Assembly (NCBI GenBank): GCA_963755055.1
Contig: CAVWIS010000030.1
Span: 1-64,000, forward strand
DNA length: 64,000 nt
Reading direction: 5' to 3'
From: AP-16 sp963755055
GTDB taxonomy: Bacteria; Pseudomonadota; Alphaproteobacteria; Rhizobiales; Xanthobacteraceae
The first letter of the stretch is position 1. Every line of letters starts with the position of its first letter. This document shows positions 54,173 through 60,796 of this stretch, in pieces. A program made the translations under genes and the position numbers. Under the pieces are notes generated by a model. That model was not told the DNA's origin. It was given only the letters and a program-made list of their open reading frames with translations, and ran no database searches.

Positions 54173-54202
54173 CTCAGTCTGTGATCAATGTCACAGACTG
54201 AG
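54173..54202. promoter_or_regulatory. Perfect 12-bp inverted repeat between FecR gene and small peptide gene
   Basis: CTCAGTCTGTGA - TCAATG - TCACAGACTGAG. It starts 12 bases after the FecR stop codon and ends 60 bases before the peptide start. No T-run follows, so it may be an operator or leader hairpin rather than a terminator. Confidence 0.55.
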
Positions 54203-54262
54203 CCGGAAAGTGGGTCGAACATGGGAGACGGCCGAAAGGGCCGATCAGGCGAGGAGAGCGAT

Positions 54263-54445
54263 ATGCGCAAGGAGCCGAAATCTCCACGACGCGACCACCT
54301 GACCCGGACGACCGGCGAGGGCGTCATCGAGTTGACGGAGAGCGAGCTGAGCCACGCCTCAGGCGGGCGCCCCCTAAGGGCCGATGGGTCGCTGGATGCC
54401 GGTGTCCATTTCAAATATGACATCAAGGGGAATAAAGAGGGGTAA
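54263..54445 (+). CDS. Small peptide with a double-glycine leader motif
   Basis: 60 residues. ATG 54263 is preceded by GAGGAGAG; an upstream ATG at 54188 lies inside the hairpin and is less likely. Residues ~21-35 read VIELTESELSHASGG, the LT..EL...xGG pattern recognised by double-glycine leader peptidases (C39-type) of bacteriocin systems. The presumed mature part is 25 residues (RPLRADGSLDAGVHFKYDIK-GNKEG), with several charged residues and no cysteine. No C39 transporter or modification enzyme is visible nearby. Alternative: a regulatory or type-unknown secreted peptide. Confidence 0.6.
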   Translation: MRKEPKSPRRDHLTRTTGEGVIELTESELSHASGGRPLRADGSLDAGVHFKYDIKGNKEG

Positions 54446-54519
54446 CGCCGGATTGTCAGATTGCTGATAAAGATCGGTTGAGCGATCGGGGCGTTCACGC
54501 CCATCGTCGGCGGGTAACG

Positions 54520-54561
54520 GCGAAACCCATCGCCTCGATGATGAGCCATGATGGGTTTCGC
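54520..54561. terminator. 12-bp perfect hairpin between convergent genes
   Basis: GCGAAACCCATC ... GATGGGTTTCGC with an 18-base loop, located between the peptide gene (ends 54445) and the ECF sigma gene (ends 54569) on the opposite strand. It probably acts as a bidirectional terminator, though no long T-run is present. Confidence 0.5.
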
Positions 54562-54568
54562 GAAGAAC

Positions 54569-55180
54569 TCAGGCTCTGTCGATTCCGGCTTTCGAGAGCA
54601 GCACGCCCAGCTGCTTTCGCGCGTGGAACATCCGGGTCTTCACCGTTGCCGGCGGAATTCCGACGATCGCCGTCACCTCGTCGATCGACTTCTCGTGGTA
54701 GTAGGCGAGGTCGATGATCTCGCGATGGTCGGGTGACAGCGCCTCCAGGCATCTGCGGATGAGCACGCCTCGGGCGTTCTTGTCGGCGGCCGCCTCAAGG
54801 CCTTCTGCCGGGTCCTCGACCGCCGTCGCCTCGTCCAGGGGTGCGTGCTCGCGGCGGCTGCGCAGTGCCGACAGGGCCTTGTGGCGGGCGATCGCCAGCA
54901 GCCAGGTGGAGACGGAGGAACGGCCCGCGAATCTGTGCGCCTGCCGCCAGACGTCGAGGAAGACGTCGCCGACGACGTCCTCGGCCATCATGCGATCCCC
55001 GACGAGGCGGAGAGCAAAGCGGAACACGCGGACATGATGCCGGGCGAACAGCACCTGCACGGCAAGCCTGTCGCCCGCGGCAATCGACGCAACCAGACTT
55101 TCATCCGATCTCGCCGGAGCGTCCGCCCTGTTCCGGGTCGCAGCGCCGCGAGGCGCATAGGCAATCTGCATGGCCGTCAT
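54569..55180 (-). CDS. ECF-type RNA polymerase sigma factor
   Basis: 203 residues from ATG 55180. Region 2 (about residues 35-105): LFARHHVRVFRFALRLVGD, AEDVVGDVFLDVWRQAHRFAG, VSTWLLAIARHKALSALR. Region 4 (about residues 140-195): LEALSPDHREIIDLAYYHEKS, VTAIVGIPPATVKTRMFHARKQL. This is a typical extracytoplasmic-function sigma factor that directs transcription of a small stress or uptake regulon. No anti-sigma gene follows it on the same strand. The nearest candidate partner is the secreted FecR protein gene, which is convergent. Confidence 0.9.
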   Translation of the reverse strand: MTAMQIAYAPRGAATRNRADAPARSDESLVASIAAGDRLAVQVLFARHHVRVFRFALRLVGDRMMAEDVVGDVFLDVWRQAHRFAGRSSVSTWLLAIARHKALSALRSRREHAPLDEATAVEDPAEGLEAAADKNARGVLIRRCLEALSPDHREIIDLAYYHEKSIDEVTAIVGIPPATVKTRMFHARKQLGVLLSKAGIDRA

Positions 55181-55494
55181 CCACTTGCAGCAGTGTGTTG
55201 TTTACAGCTGATCGGGAAGGTAGGCCGCGGGCCGGGTCGCGTCGAATCACGCCTGGTCACAGCACCGTGTGAGGAATTGGGCTCGTACGCCGCCAGATCC
55301 GCGATGTTTCGTGCGTCGCCGGGGGGTGGAATCCCCATGTGTTTGAGCCGGCCGAATAATCCTTTTGCCGCCGGTGAATCCGTTCACGGACGGTGCCAGG
55401 TCCATCTCACGGACGCTCCCAGGTCCATCGCGGCCATTCGCGGGGCAAACTCGCGACCGTCGGGTTCAACATCCCTTCAGGCCGCCCGGCCGCC
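55181..55494. other. Intergenic stretch without a gene
   Basis: 314 bases between two minus-strand genes. It contains a short tandem motif GTGCCAGGTCCATC / CTCCCAGGTCCATC (55393-55428, about 20 bp period). I see no gene, tRNA or clear terminator. It should hold the ECF sigma promoter (near 55200, TGTTGTTTACAGC). Confidence 0.4.
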
Positions 55495-56421
55495 TCACTC
55501 GTTCAACCCGTGTCCCGGATACGGATGCTGCGCCATCCAGTGCCGGGCGATGTCGATCCGGCGGGTGATCCACACGTCCTCGTGCCGCATCATGTAGTCC
55601 AGCAGGCGCTGCAGCCCGGCGGCGCGGGCGGGGTGGCCGATCAGGCGCATGTGCAGGCCGACCGACATCATCTTCGGATGCCTGGCGCCTTCCTCGCGCA
55701 GCATGTCGAAGGCGTCGCGGACGAAAGCAAACCACTGGTCGGCGTTGCCGGTCCAGCCGGCATATTTTCCGTCGTTGTTGACCAGCGAGTAGGGCACCAC
55801 CAGGTGCGGCTTGCCGCCCACCGTCTTCCAGAACGGCAGCTCGTCGCCGTAATAGTCGGAATCATAGAGAAACCCGCCTTCCTCGACCACCAGCCGCCGG
55901 GTGTTGACGCTCGGCCCATAGCGGCAATACCAGCCGAGCGGCCGCTCGCCGACGGTGGCGGCGAGCGACGCCACCGCCTTGCGGATGTGCTCGCGCTCCT
56001 CGGCCTCGGTGAGCTCGAAATGTTTGATCCAGCGCCAGCCGTGCGAGCAGACGTCGAGCCCGCGCCGGCGGATCGCTTCCGCTGCCGGAGGGTTGCGCTC
56101 GAGCGCCAGCGCGCAGCCGAAAATGGTCAGCGGCAGGTTTCGCTCCTCGAACAGCCGCATCAGGCGCCAGAAACCGACGCGGCTGCCGTACTCGAACATG
56201 CTCTCGCCCGCGAGGTCGCGGCCGGCGCCGGTCTGGTTGAGGCCGTGCGCCTCGGTGAGCCCGGTCTCGGTGATATTTTCGCCGTCCTGGTATGACGGCT
56301 CGGAACCCTCCTCGTAGTTGATGACGAAATTGACCGCGAGCCTCGCGCCGCCGGGCCAGCGCGGATCGGGCGGATTGGCGCCGTAGCCGATCAGGTCGCG
56401 ATCGTAGGGTTTGTCGGCCAT
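55495..56421 (-). CDS. puuE: Allantoinase PuuE-type polysaccharide deacetylase family protein
   Basis: 308 residues from ATG 56421 (MADKPYDRDLIGYGANPPDP). The PuuE family opens with RDLxGYG, and the first strand is AVNFVINYEEGSEPS. SMFEYGSRVGFWRLMRLF and LDVCSHGWRWIKHFELTEA give the substrate and metal-side segments. RPLGWYCRYGPSVNTRRL is typical of this group. PuuE converts allantoin to allantoate without a metal in some bacteria. It follows a truncated ureidoglycolate lyase gene (56433-56646), so an allantoin-degradation context is likely. Confidence 0.85.
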   Translation of the reverse strand: MADKPYDRDLIGYGANPPDPRWPGGARLAVNFVINYEEGSEPSYQDGENITETGLTEAHGLNQTGAGRDLAGESMFEYGSRVGFWRLMRLFEERNLPLTIFGCALALERNPPAAEAIRRRGLDVCSHGWRWIKHFELTEAEEREHIRKAVASLAATVGERPLGWYCRYGPSVNTRRLVVEEGGFLYDSDYYGDELPFWKTVGGKPHLVVPYSLVNNDGKYAGWTGNADQWFAFVRDAFDMLREEGARHPKMMSVGLHMRLIGHPARAAGLQRLLDYMMRHEDVWITRRIDIARHWMAQHPYPGHGLNE

Positions 56422-56432
56422 CGGCTTGCCTT

Positions 56433-56646
56433 TCAATCACTCAGGGTGACGGTGAACGGGCGGGCGAGGAGGGGAAGCGCCGCGAGCGGCGGGACGCGAG
56501 CGACCGCGAGGCTCGGCGGCGCGCCGGCCCGGCCGTTGCCCAGACTGTCGACGAAATAATTCCGTCCCGGCTCGCCCGGCGCCTTCGAGCACCTCGCCAT
56601 AGGGCGCGAACGCGTCCGCCTGCAGCGGTTCCGCGACGAGCTGCAT
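56433..56646 (-). pseudogene. allA: Ureidoglycolate lyase, truncated and frameshifted
   Basis: Reads MQLVAEPLQADAFAPYGEVL, then, after one extra base at 56583-56585, APGEPGRNYFVDSLGNGRAG and PPLAALPLLARPFTVTLSD-stop. Only about 70 residues of the usual ~165 remain, covering the N-terminal part of AllA (DAFAPYGEVL, NGRAGAPPSLAV..RV). The stop lies 12 bases before the allantoinase start, so the rest of the gene was probably deleted. AllA splits ureidoglycolate to glyoxylate and urea. Confidence 0.7.
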
Positions 56647-56962
56647 GGCCTGTCCCCCATCGACGTCGTTGGCCCACGATCCGCGCTCCTCGCCAGGGAG
56701 CGGCGACGTCGACCGCATCGAGCCATTGAAGGTGCGGTCCGCGGCGTGGTCAAGCACCCTGTCGCGATGCCGCCGCATCATTTTTGACCAACAGAGGATC
56801 AATAGGGCGGCAGCGGGCGGGGTTCATTGCGGGACTCGACGAGCCGGGCTGCCGCAGTATGATCGGCGCTGATGTCTTCGGCAGCGGGCTCGGGAATGGC
56901 CGTCGACGGCGAGACTGTGCGGGTACGACAGACTGCTGCCGAGCACTCACCAAGAGGTCGTC
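56647..56962. other. Divergent promoter region
   Basis: 316 bases between the truncated AllA gene (minus) and the dihydropyrimidinase gene (plus). No gene was found. It presumably holds divergent promoters. Confidence 0.4.
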
Positions 56963-58393
56963 ATGCCAGATTATGATCTTGCCATCCGCGGCGGCACCGT
57001 CACCACCGCCAGCGACACGTTTCGTGCCGACGTGGCGGTCCGCGGCGGCCGCATCGTGGCGCTCGCCGAGCGGATCGAGGGGGCGGCGCGGGAGATCGAC
57101 GCCAGCGGCCTCCTGGTGATGCCTGGCGGCATCGACAGCCACGTGCATCTGTCGCAGCCGGCCTTCGGCGGCCCGAAAATGGCCGACGATTTTCTCTCCG
57201 GCACGCGCTCGGCGATCGCCGGCGGCAACACCACGGTGCTGCCGTTCGCCCTGCAGCCGCGCGGCGCCAGCCTGCGCGCCAGCGTCATGGAGTATCACAA
57301 GGAGTCCGACGGCAAGTGCTTTGCCGATTACGGCTTCCATCTCATCATCACCGATCCGTCGCCCACCGTGCTCGGCCAGGAGCTCCCGGCGCTGGTCGAG
57401 GACGGCTACTCGTCGTTCAAGGTGTTCATGACCTACGACGACCTGGTGCTCAACGACCGCGAGCTTTTGGAGGTGTTCGACTGCGCACGCGGCTGCCGCG
57501 CCCTGGTGATGGTCCACTGCGAGGGCTACGACGCCATCAAGTTCATGACCGAGCGCCTCGAGCAGGCGAACAAGACGGCGCCCTACTACCACGCGGTGTC
57601 CCGGCCGGAATCGGTGGAGCGCGAGGCGACCCACCGGGCGATCAGCCACTCCGAGCTCATCGACGTGCCGATCATGATCGTCCACGTGTCGGGCCGCCAG
57701 CCGATGGAGCAGATCCGCTGGGCGCAGCAGCGCGGGCTCAACGTCTACGCAGAAACCTGCCCGCAATACATCGCGCTGACCGCGGATGATCTGAAAGGCC
57801 TCAACATGGACGACAGCGGCGGCAAATATGTCTGCTCGCCGCCGCCGCGCGACCGCGCCAGCTGGGACGCGATCTGGGAAGGCATCGAGGGCGGCGTGTT
57901 CACGACGTTCTCGTCGGACCACTGCCCGTTCTATTTCGAGGGTTCCGAGGGCAAGAAGAACCCGAAGGCGCGCACCTCGTTCCGCTGGGTGCCTAACGGC
58001 ATCCCGGGAATCGAGACGCGGCTGCCGATCCTGTGGAGCAAGGGCGTCGCCGCGGGACGCATCACGGCAAACCAGTTCGTGGCGCTGACTTCGACCAACC
58101 ACGCCAAGATGTACGGCCTCTATCCGCAGAAAGGATCGATCGCGGTCGGCTTCGACGCCGACATCGTGCTGTGGGATCCAAACCGCAAGGAGACCATCCG
58201 GCAGGAGCTGATGCACCACGGCGCCGACTACACGCCCTACGAGGGCCTCGCGGTGACCGGCTGGCCGGTGATGACGATTCTGCGGGGGAAAGTGGTCGCC
58301 CAGGAGGGGAAAATTCTCGGCGAGCCCGGCGACGGGAGTTTTTTGAAGCGCGGGCTGTCGCCCTATGCGGTGTCGCGCGCGGCGGCGCGATAA
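56963..58393 (+). CDS. hydA: Dihydropyrimidinase (D-hydantoinase)
   Basis: 476 residues, ATG 56963 with AAGAGG upstream. The metal-dependent amidohydrolase core includes DSHVHLSQP (HxH, residues ~59-61), YSSFKVFMTYDD with the carboxylated Lys near residue 153, MVHCEGYD, MIVHVSG and SSDHCPFYFE (Asp). SPPPRDR is the conserved lid segment of dihydropyrimidinases. The enzyme opens dihydrouracil, dihydrothymine or 5-substituted hydantoins. It is divergent from the allantoinase cluster and lies two genes away from a xanthine-dehydrogenase-family subunit, supporting a purine/pyrimidine nitrogen-salvage role. Confidence 0.9.
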   Translation: MPDYDLAIRGGTVTTASDTFRADVAVRGGRIVALAERIEGAAREIDASGLLVMPGGIDSHVHLSQPAFGGPKMADDFLSGTRSAIAGGNTTVLPFALQPRGASLRASVMEYHKESDGKCFADYGFHLIITDPSPTVLGQELPALVEDGYSSFKVFMTYDDLVLNDRELLEVFDCARGCRALVMVHCEGYDAIKFMTERLEQANKTAPYYHAVSRPESVEREATHRAISHSELIDVPIMIVHVSGRQPMEQIRWAQQRGLNVYAETCPQYIALTADDLKGLNMDDSGGKYVCSPPPRDRASWDAIWEGIEGGVFTTFSSDHCPFYFEGSEGKKNPKARTSFRWVPNGIPGIETRLPILWSKGVAAGRITANQFVALTSTNHAKMYGLYPQKGSIAVGFDADIVLWDPNRKETIRQELMHHGADYTPYEGLAVTGWPVMTILRGKVVAQEGKILGEPGDGSFLKRGLSPYAVSRAAAR

Positions 58394-58396
58394 GCG

Positions 58397-58563
58397 GTAG
58401 GGTGGGCAAGATCGCCCTGCCGCGGGAGAAATGAATGGACTGATGTGTCGCGGCGATCTTGCCCACGCGGTCCAGGCGTCGTTTGGCAACGGTCGACCGC
58501 GTGGGCAAGGCGGGTGCCTGCCGTGCACCAATGGACACGTTGGGGCCGCCTTGCCCACCCTAC
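58397..58563. repeat. GTAGGGTGGGC palindromic repeat, copy 6 (AAGATCGCC variant)
   Basis: Begins GTAGGGTGGGCAAGATCGCC and ends GCCTTGCCCACCCTAC, with internal boxes GCGATCTTGCCCACGCGGT and ACCGCGTGGGCAAGGCGG. The inner core differs from other copies, so the two halves keep mutual complementarity. Confidence 0.85.
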
Positions 58564-58573
58564 GCGCCGAATC

Positions 58574-59464
58574 TCACAAACAGATGCTCCGATCCACGCA
58601 GTCCTCGTAGGATGGCAGGCGGGAAATGAATCCGCCCGACAGCAGGCTGTCGGCGAGCCGGGCAAAACCCTGGCGCGAGACGTCCGGACTGCGCGCCCAG
58701 ACGCCGGCCGCGTGATAGCGGGTGAGCGAGCTTGCCAAAATGTCGCGCGGGACGTCGGGATAGAACGGCGCGGTGACCTCGGCGAGCTCGGCGCCGCTGT
58801 GCCCCGCGAGCCAGTCCTGTATGTGGCGGATGCCACGGGTCATGGCGGAAAACGTCTCGCGGTGGCGGGCGATGCCGTCGCGCGTTGCCAGGAACGTAGT
58901 GTAGCTGGTCGGCCCGCGCGTGCTCGCCGCATATAGAATTTTTGCCCCACCCGACTGCAGGGCCATCGACGCATAGGGCTCGAACATCTGCGCGACGTCG
59001 AGCCGGCCGCCGCGCAATGCCTCCAGATTATCCGCCATGGTGCGGTCGGCCACGCGGTCGATGCTTGCCGGATCGACGCCAAGCTCGCGCAAATCGTGCT
59101 GCAGACAGAGCCAGGGCGTTGGCACCTCGGAGACCGAGGCGAATTTCAGCCGCGGCAGATCGGTCAGCCGGAATTCCGGGCCATCGCTCCTTCCTACAAG
59201 AAAGAACGGGTCGCGTGCGGCGACCTCGCAGAAGCACATGAGCTGCGAGCCGGGGTCGTCGTCGCGTGCCTTCATCACCCGCATCGGCCCGCCCCAGCTC
59301 AGGTCCAGGGTGCCGGCGATGAGCGCCGCCTGCGCCTGGGCCGGCGCCGGGGAGGGCACGAGCTCGACCTCCACGCCCTCGCGGGCATGGAAACCGAGCG
59401 CGAGGCTGGCGTAGAATGGCGCGTAGAAGACGGCGCGAAAATTTTCCGCAAGCGTGATCCGCAT
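58574..59464 (-). CDS. ABC transporter substrate-binding protein (NMT1/THI5-like), no obvious signal peptide
   Basis: 296 residues from ATG 59464 (MRITLAENFRAVFYAPFYAS). Periplasmic-binding fold of the THI5/SsuA/NrtA type: GFHAREGVEVELVPSPAPAQAQAALIAGTLDLSWGGPMRV, then DNLEALRGGRLDVAQMFEPYASMAL. It lacks a recognisable export signal, so it may be cytosolic or translated from an upstream start not visible here. No permease or ATPase is adjacent. Possible ligand: a pyrimidine, sulfonate or taurine-like compound. Confidence 0.75.
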   Translation of the reverse strand: MRITLAENFRAVFYAPFYASLALGFHAREGVEVELVPSPAPAQAQAALIAGTLDLSWGGPMRVMKARDDDPGSQLMCFCEVAARDPFFLVGRSDGPEFRLTDLPRLKFASVSEVPTPWLCLQHDLRELGVDPASIDRVADRTMADNLEALRGGRLDVAQMFEPYASMALQSGGAKILYAASTRGPTSYTTFLATRDGIARHRETFSAMTRGIRHIQDWLAGHSGAELAEVTAPFYPDVPRDILASSLTRYHAAGVWARSPDVSRQGFARLADSLLSGGFISRLPSYEDCVDRSICL

Positions 59465-59629
59465 GGGTGATGGTGCTCCGTAAGGCGATCCAACTCATGA
59501 GAAAACTGCGCCGATTGCCCCTTGACGTGAATCAAAGACAGATCAGATAGGGGATCGCATTCTGGGCCGTCGGGAGGGGCAACCCTGTTGGGATCGGGAA
59601 ACCGGCCACGTGAGCTTCGATCGGATACA

Positions 59630-60397
59630 ATGGAAAATTCCGGCCGTGAGATAAAGGCGCCGTCGGCGGCCCTGCTTGCGCTCGAGCCTTGGGGGCTCAT
59701 GAGCATTCCGGCCCTGCTTGCCGCCGCCCCGTTCCTGGCAACGGCGCCGCGCGGCCGGCGTCACGCCGTGATTGTCGTGCCGGGGCTCGGGGCCGACGAC
59801 CGGTCGACTGTCGCGATCCGACGCTTCCTCGCCCATCTCGGCTACGACGTCCACGGCTGGAAGCGTGGCCGCAACGTCCGCGCGCCCGGCGCCGATCTGT
59901 CGGCGGTCGCCGCCGACATCCTCGCGCTCCATGCGGCGACCGGGTCAGCCGTCAGCCTTGTCGGCTGGAGCCGCGGCGGCGTCATCGCGCGCGAGGCAGC
60001 GCGGCAGGTCCCGCATGCCGTCCGCATGGTGATCACGCTCGGGAGTCCGTTCGCGGCGCCAGGCGCCAGCAATGCCGGCTTCATCTGGCGCCGGGCGACG
60101 GGCGCAAGCTTCCCCCCGCAGACGAGCGAGCAATTGCGTCGGTTGGCCGAGCCGCTGCCGGTTCCGAGTACGTCCATCTACTCGCGTTGGGACGGCGTCG
60201 TCGCGTGGCAGGCCTGCCGGGAGGAGGAGGGACGGGATCGCGAGAACGTCGAGGTCCGCACCACCCATATCGGGCTCGGCTTTCATCCGGCAGTGCTGTG
60301 GGTCATCGCCGACCGCTTGGCGCAGGCCGTCGGCACCTGGAAGCCATTCCAGCCAGGCCCTCTCGTTGCGCTGTTCTTTCCCCGGCCCGCGGCATGA
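59630..60397 (+). CDS. Alpha/beta hydrolase (lipase/esterase-like)
   Basis: 255 residues from ATG 59630; TTG 59588 would add 14 residues with little support. Nucleophile elbow GWSRGG (Ser near residue 120) follows LVIVVPGLGADDRST (oxyanion Gly-Leu-Gly). The catalytic Asp is probably in STSIYSRWDGVVAW and the His in THIGLGFHPAVLWV. LGYDVHGWKRGRNVR and the GVVAWQACREEEG cluster resemble PGAP1/lipase-class-2-like proteins. It has no transmembrane helix apart from a hydrophobic stretch near residues 20-40. Confidence 0.75.
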   Translation: MENSGREIKAPSAALLALEPWGLMSIPALLAAAPFLATAPRGRRHAVIVVPGLGADDRSTVAIRRFLAHLGYDVHGWKRGRNVRAPGADLSAVAADILALHAATGSAVSLVGWSRGGVIAREAARQVPHAVRMVITLGSPFAAPGASNAGFIWRRATGASFPPQTSEQLRRLAEPLPVPSTSIYSRWDGVVAWQACREEEGRDRENVEVRTTHIGLGFHPAVLWVIADRLAQAVGTWKPFQPGPLVALFFPRPAA

Positions 60398-60457
60398 GGC
60401 GGTCGCGCCGAAACGACTCGGAGCTTGGTGAATATCAGGCCGAGGCGCGGTAGTGCC

Positions 60458-60615
60458 GTAGGGTGGGCAAATCGCCAGGCACGGCAGGTGATATTTGGTG
60501 ATGCATTGCGGGCGATTTGCCCACGCGGTACCACGCGGGTGCGGACCGCGTGGGCAAAATCCACGCACGGCCTGCACGCGGATTTTCCGCCTGCGTTAGA
60601 TTTTGCCCACCCTAC
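60458..60615. repeat. GTAGGGTGGGC palindromic repeat, copy 7
   Basis: Begins GTAGGGTGGGCAAATCGCC and ends GATTTTGCCCACCCTAC. Copy 8 follows after only 18 bases, the only tandem pair in the window. Confidence 0.9.
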
Positions 60616-60633
60616 GATTGCTGGCGTGTGTTG

Positions 60634-60796
60634 GTAGGGTGGGCAACGGCGGCCCGGACGCGGCGGTGAAGGACCACGCATGGCCCGCGTTGCCCACGCG
60701 GTCATCCCTGTCTGTTTGGCGCGGCCGACCGCGTGGGTAAGGCGGACGCGGCATCGTGCATCAATCGAGAAGCCGAGGCCGCCTTACCCACCCTAC
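60634..60796. repeat. GTAGGGTGGGC palindromic repeat, copy 8 (CAACGGC variant)
   Basis: Begins GTAGGGTGGGCAACGGCGG and ends GCCTTACCCACCCTAC. Internal boxes GTTGCCCACGCGGT and ACCGCGTGGGTAAGGC keep the paired structure with a different core. Its last bases contain the stop codon (TAG, 60793-60795) of the downstream minus-strand gene. Confidence 0.85.
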
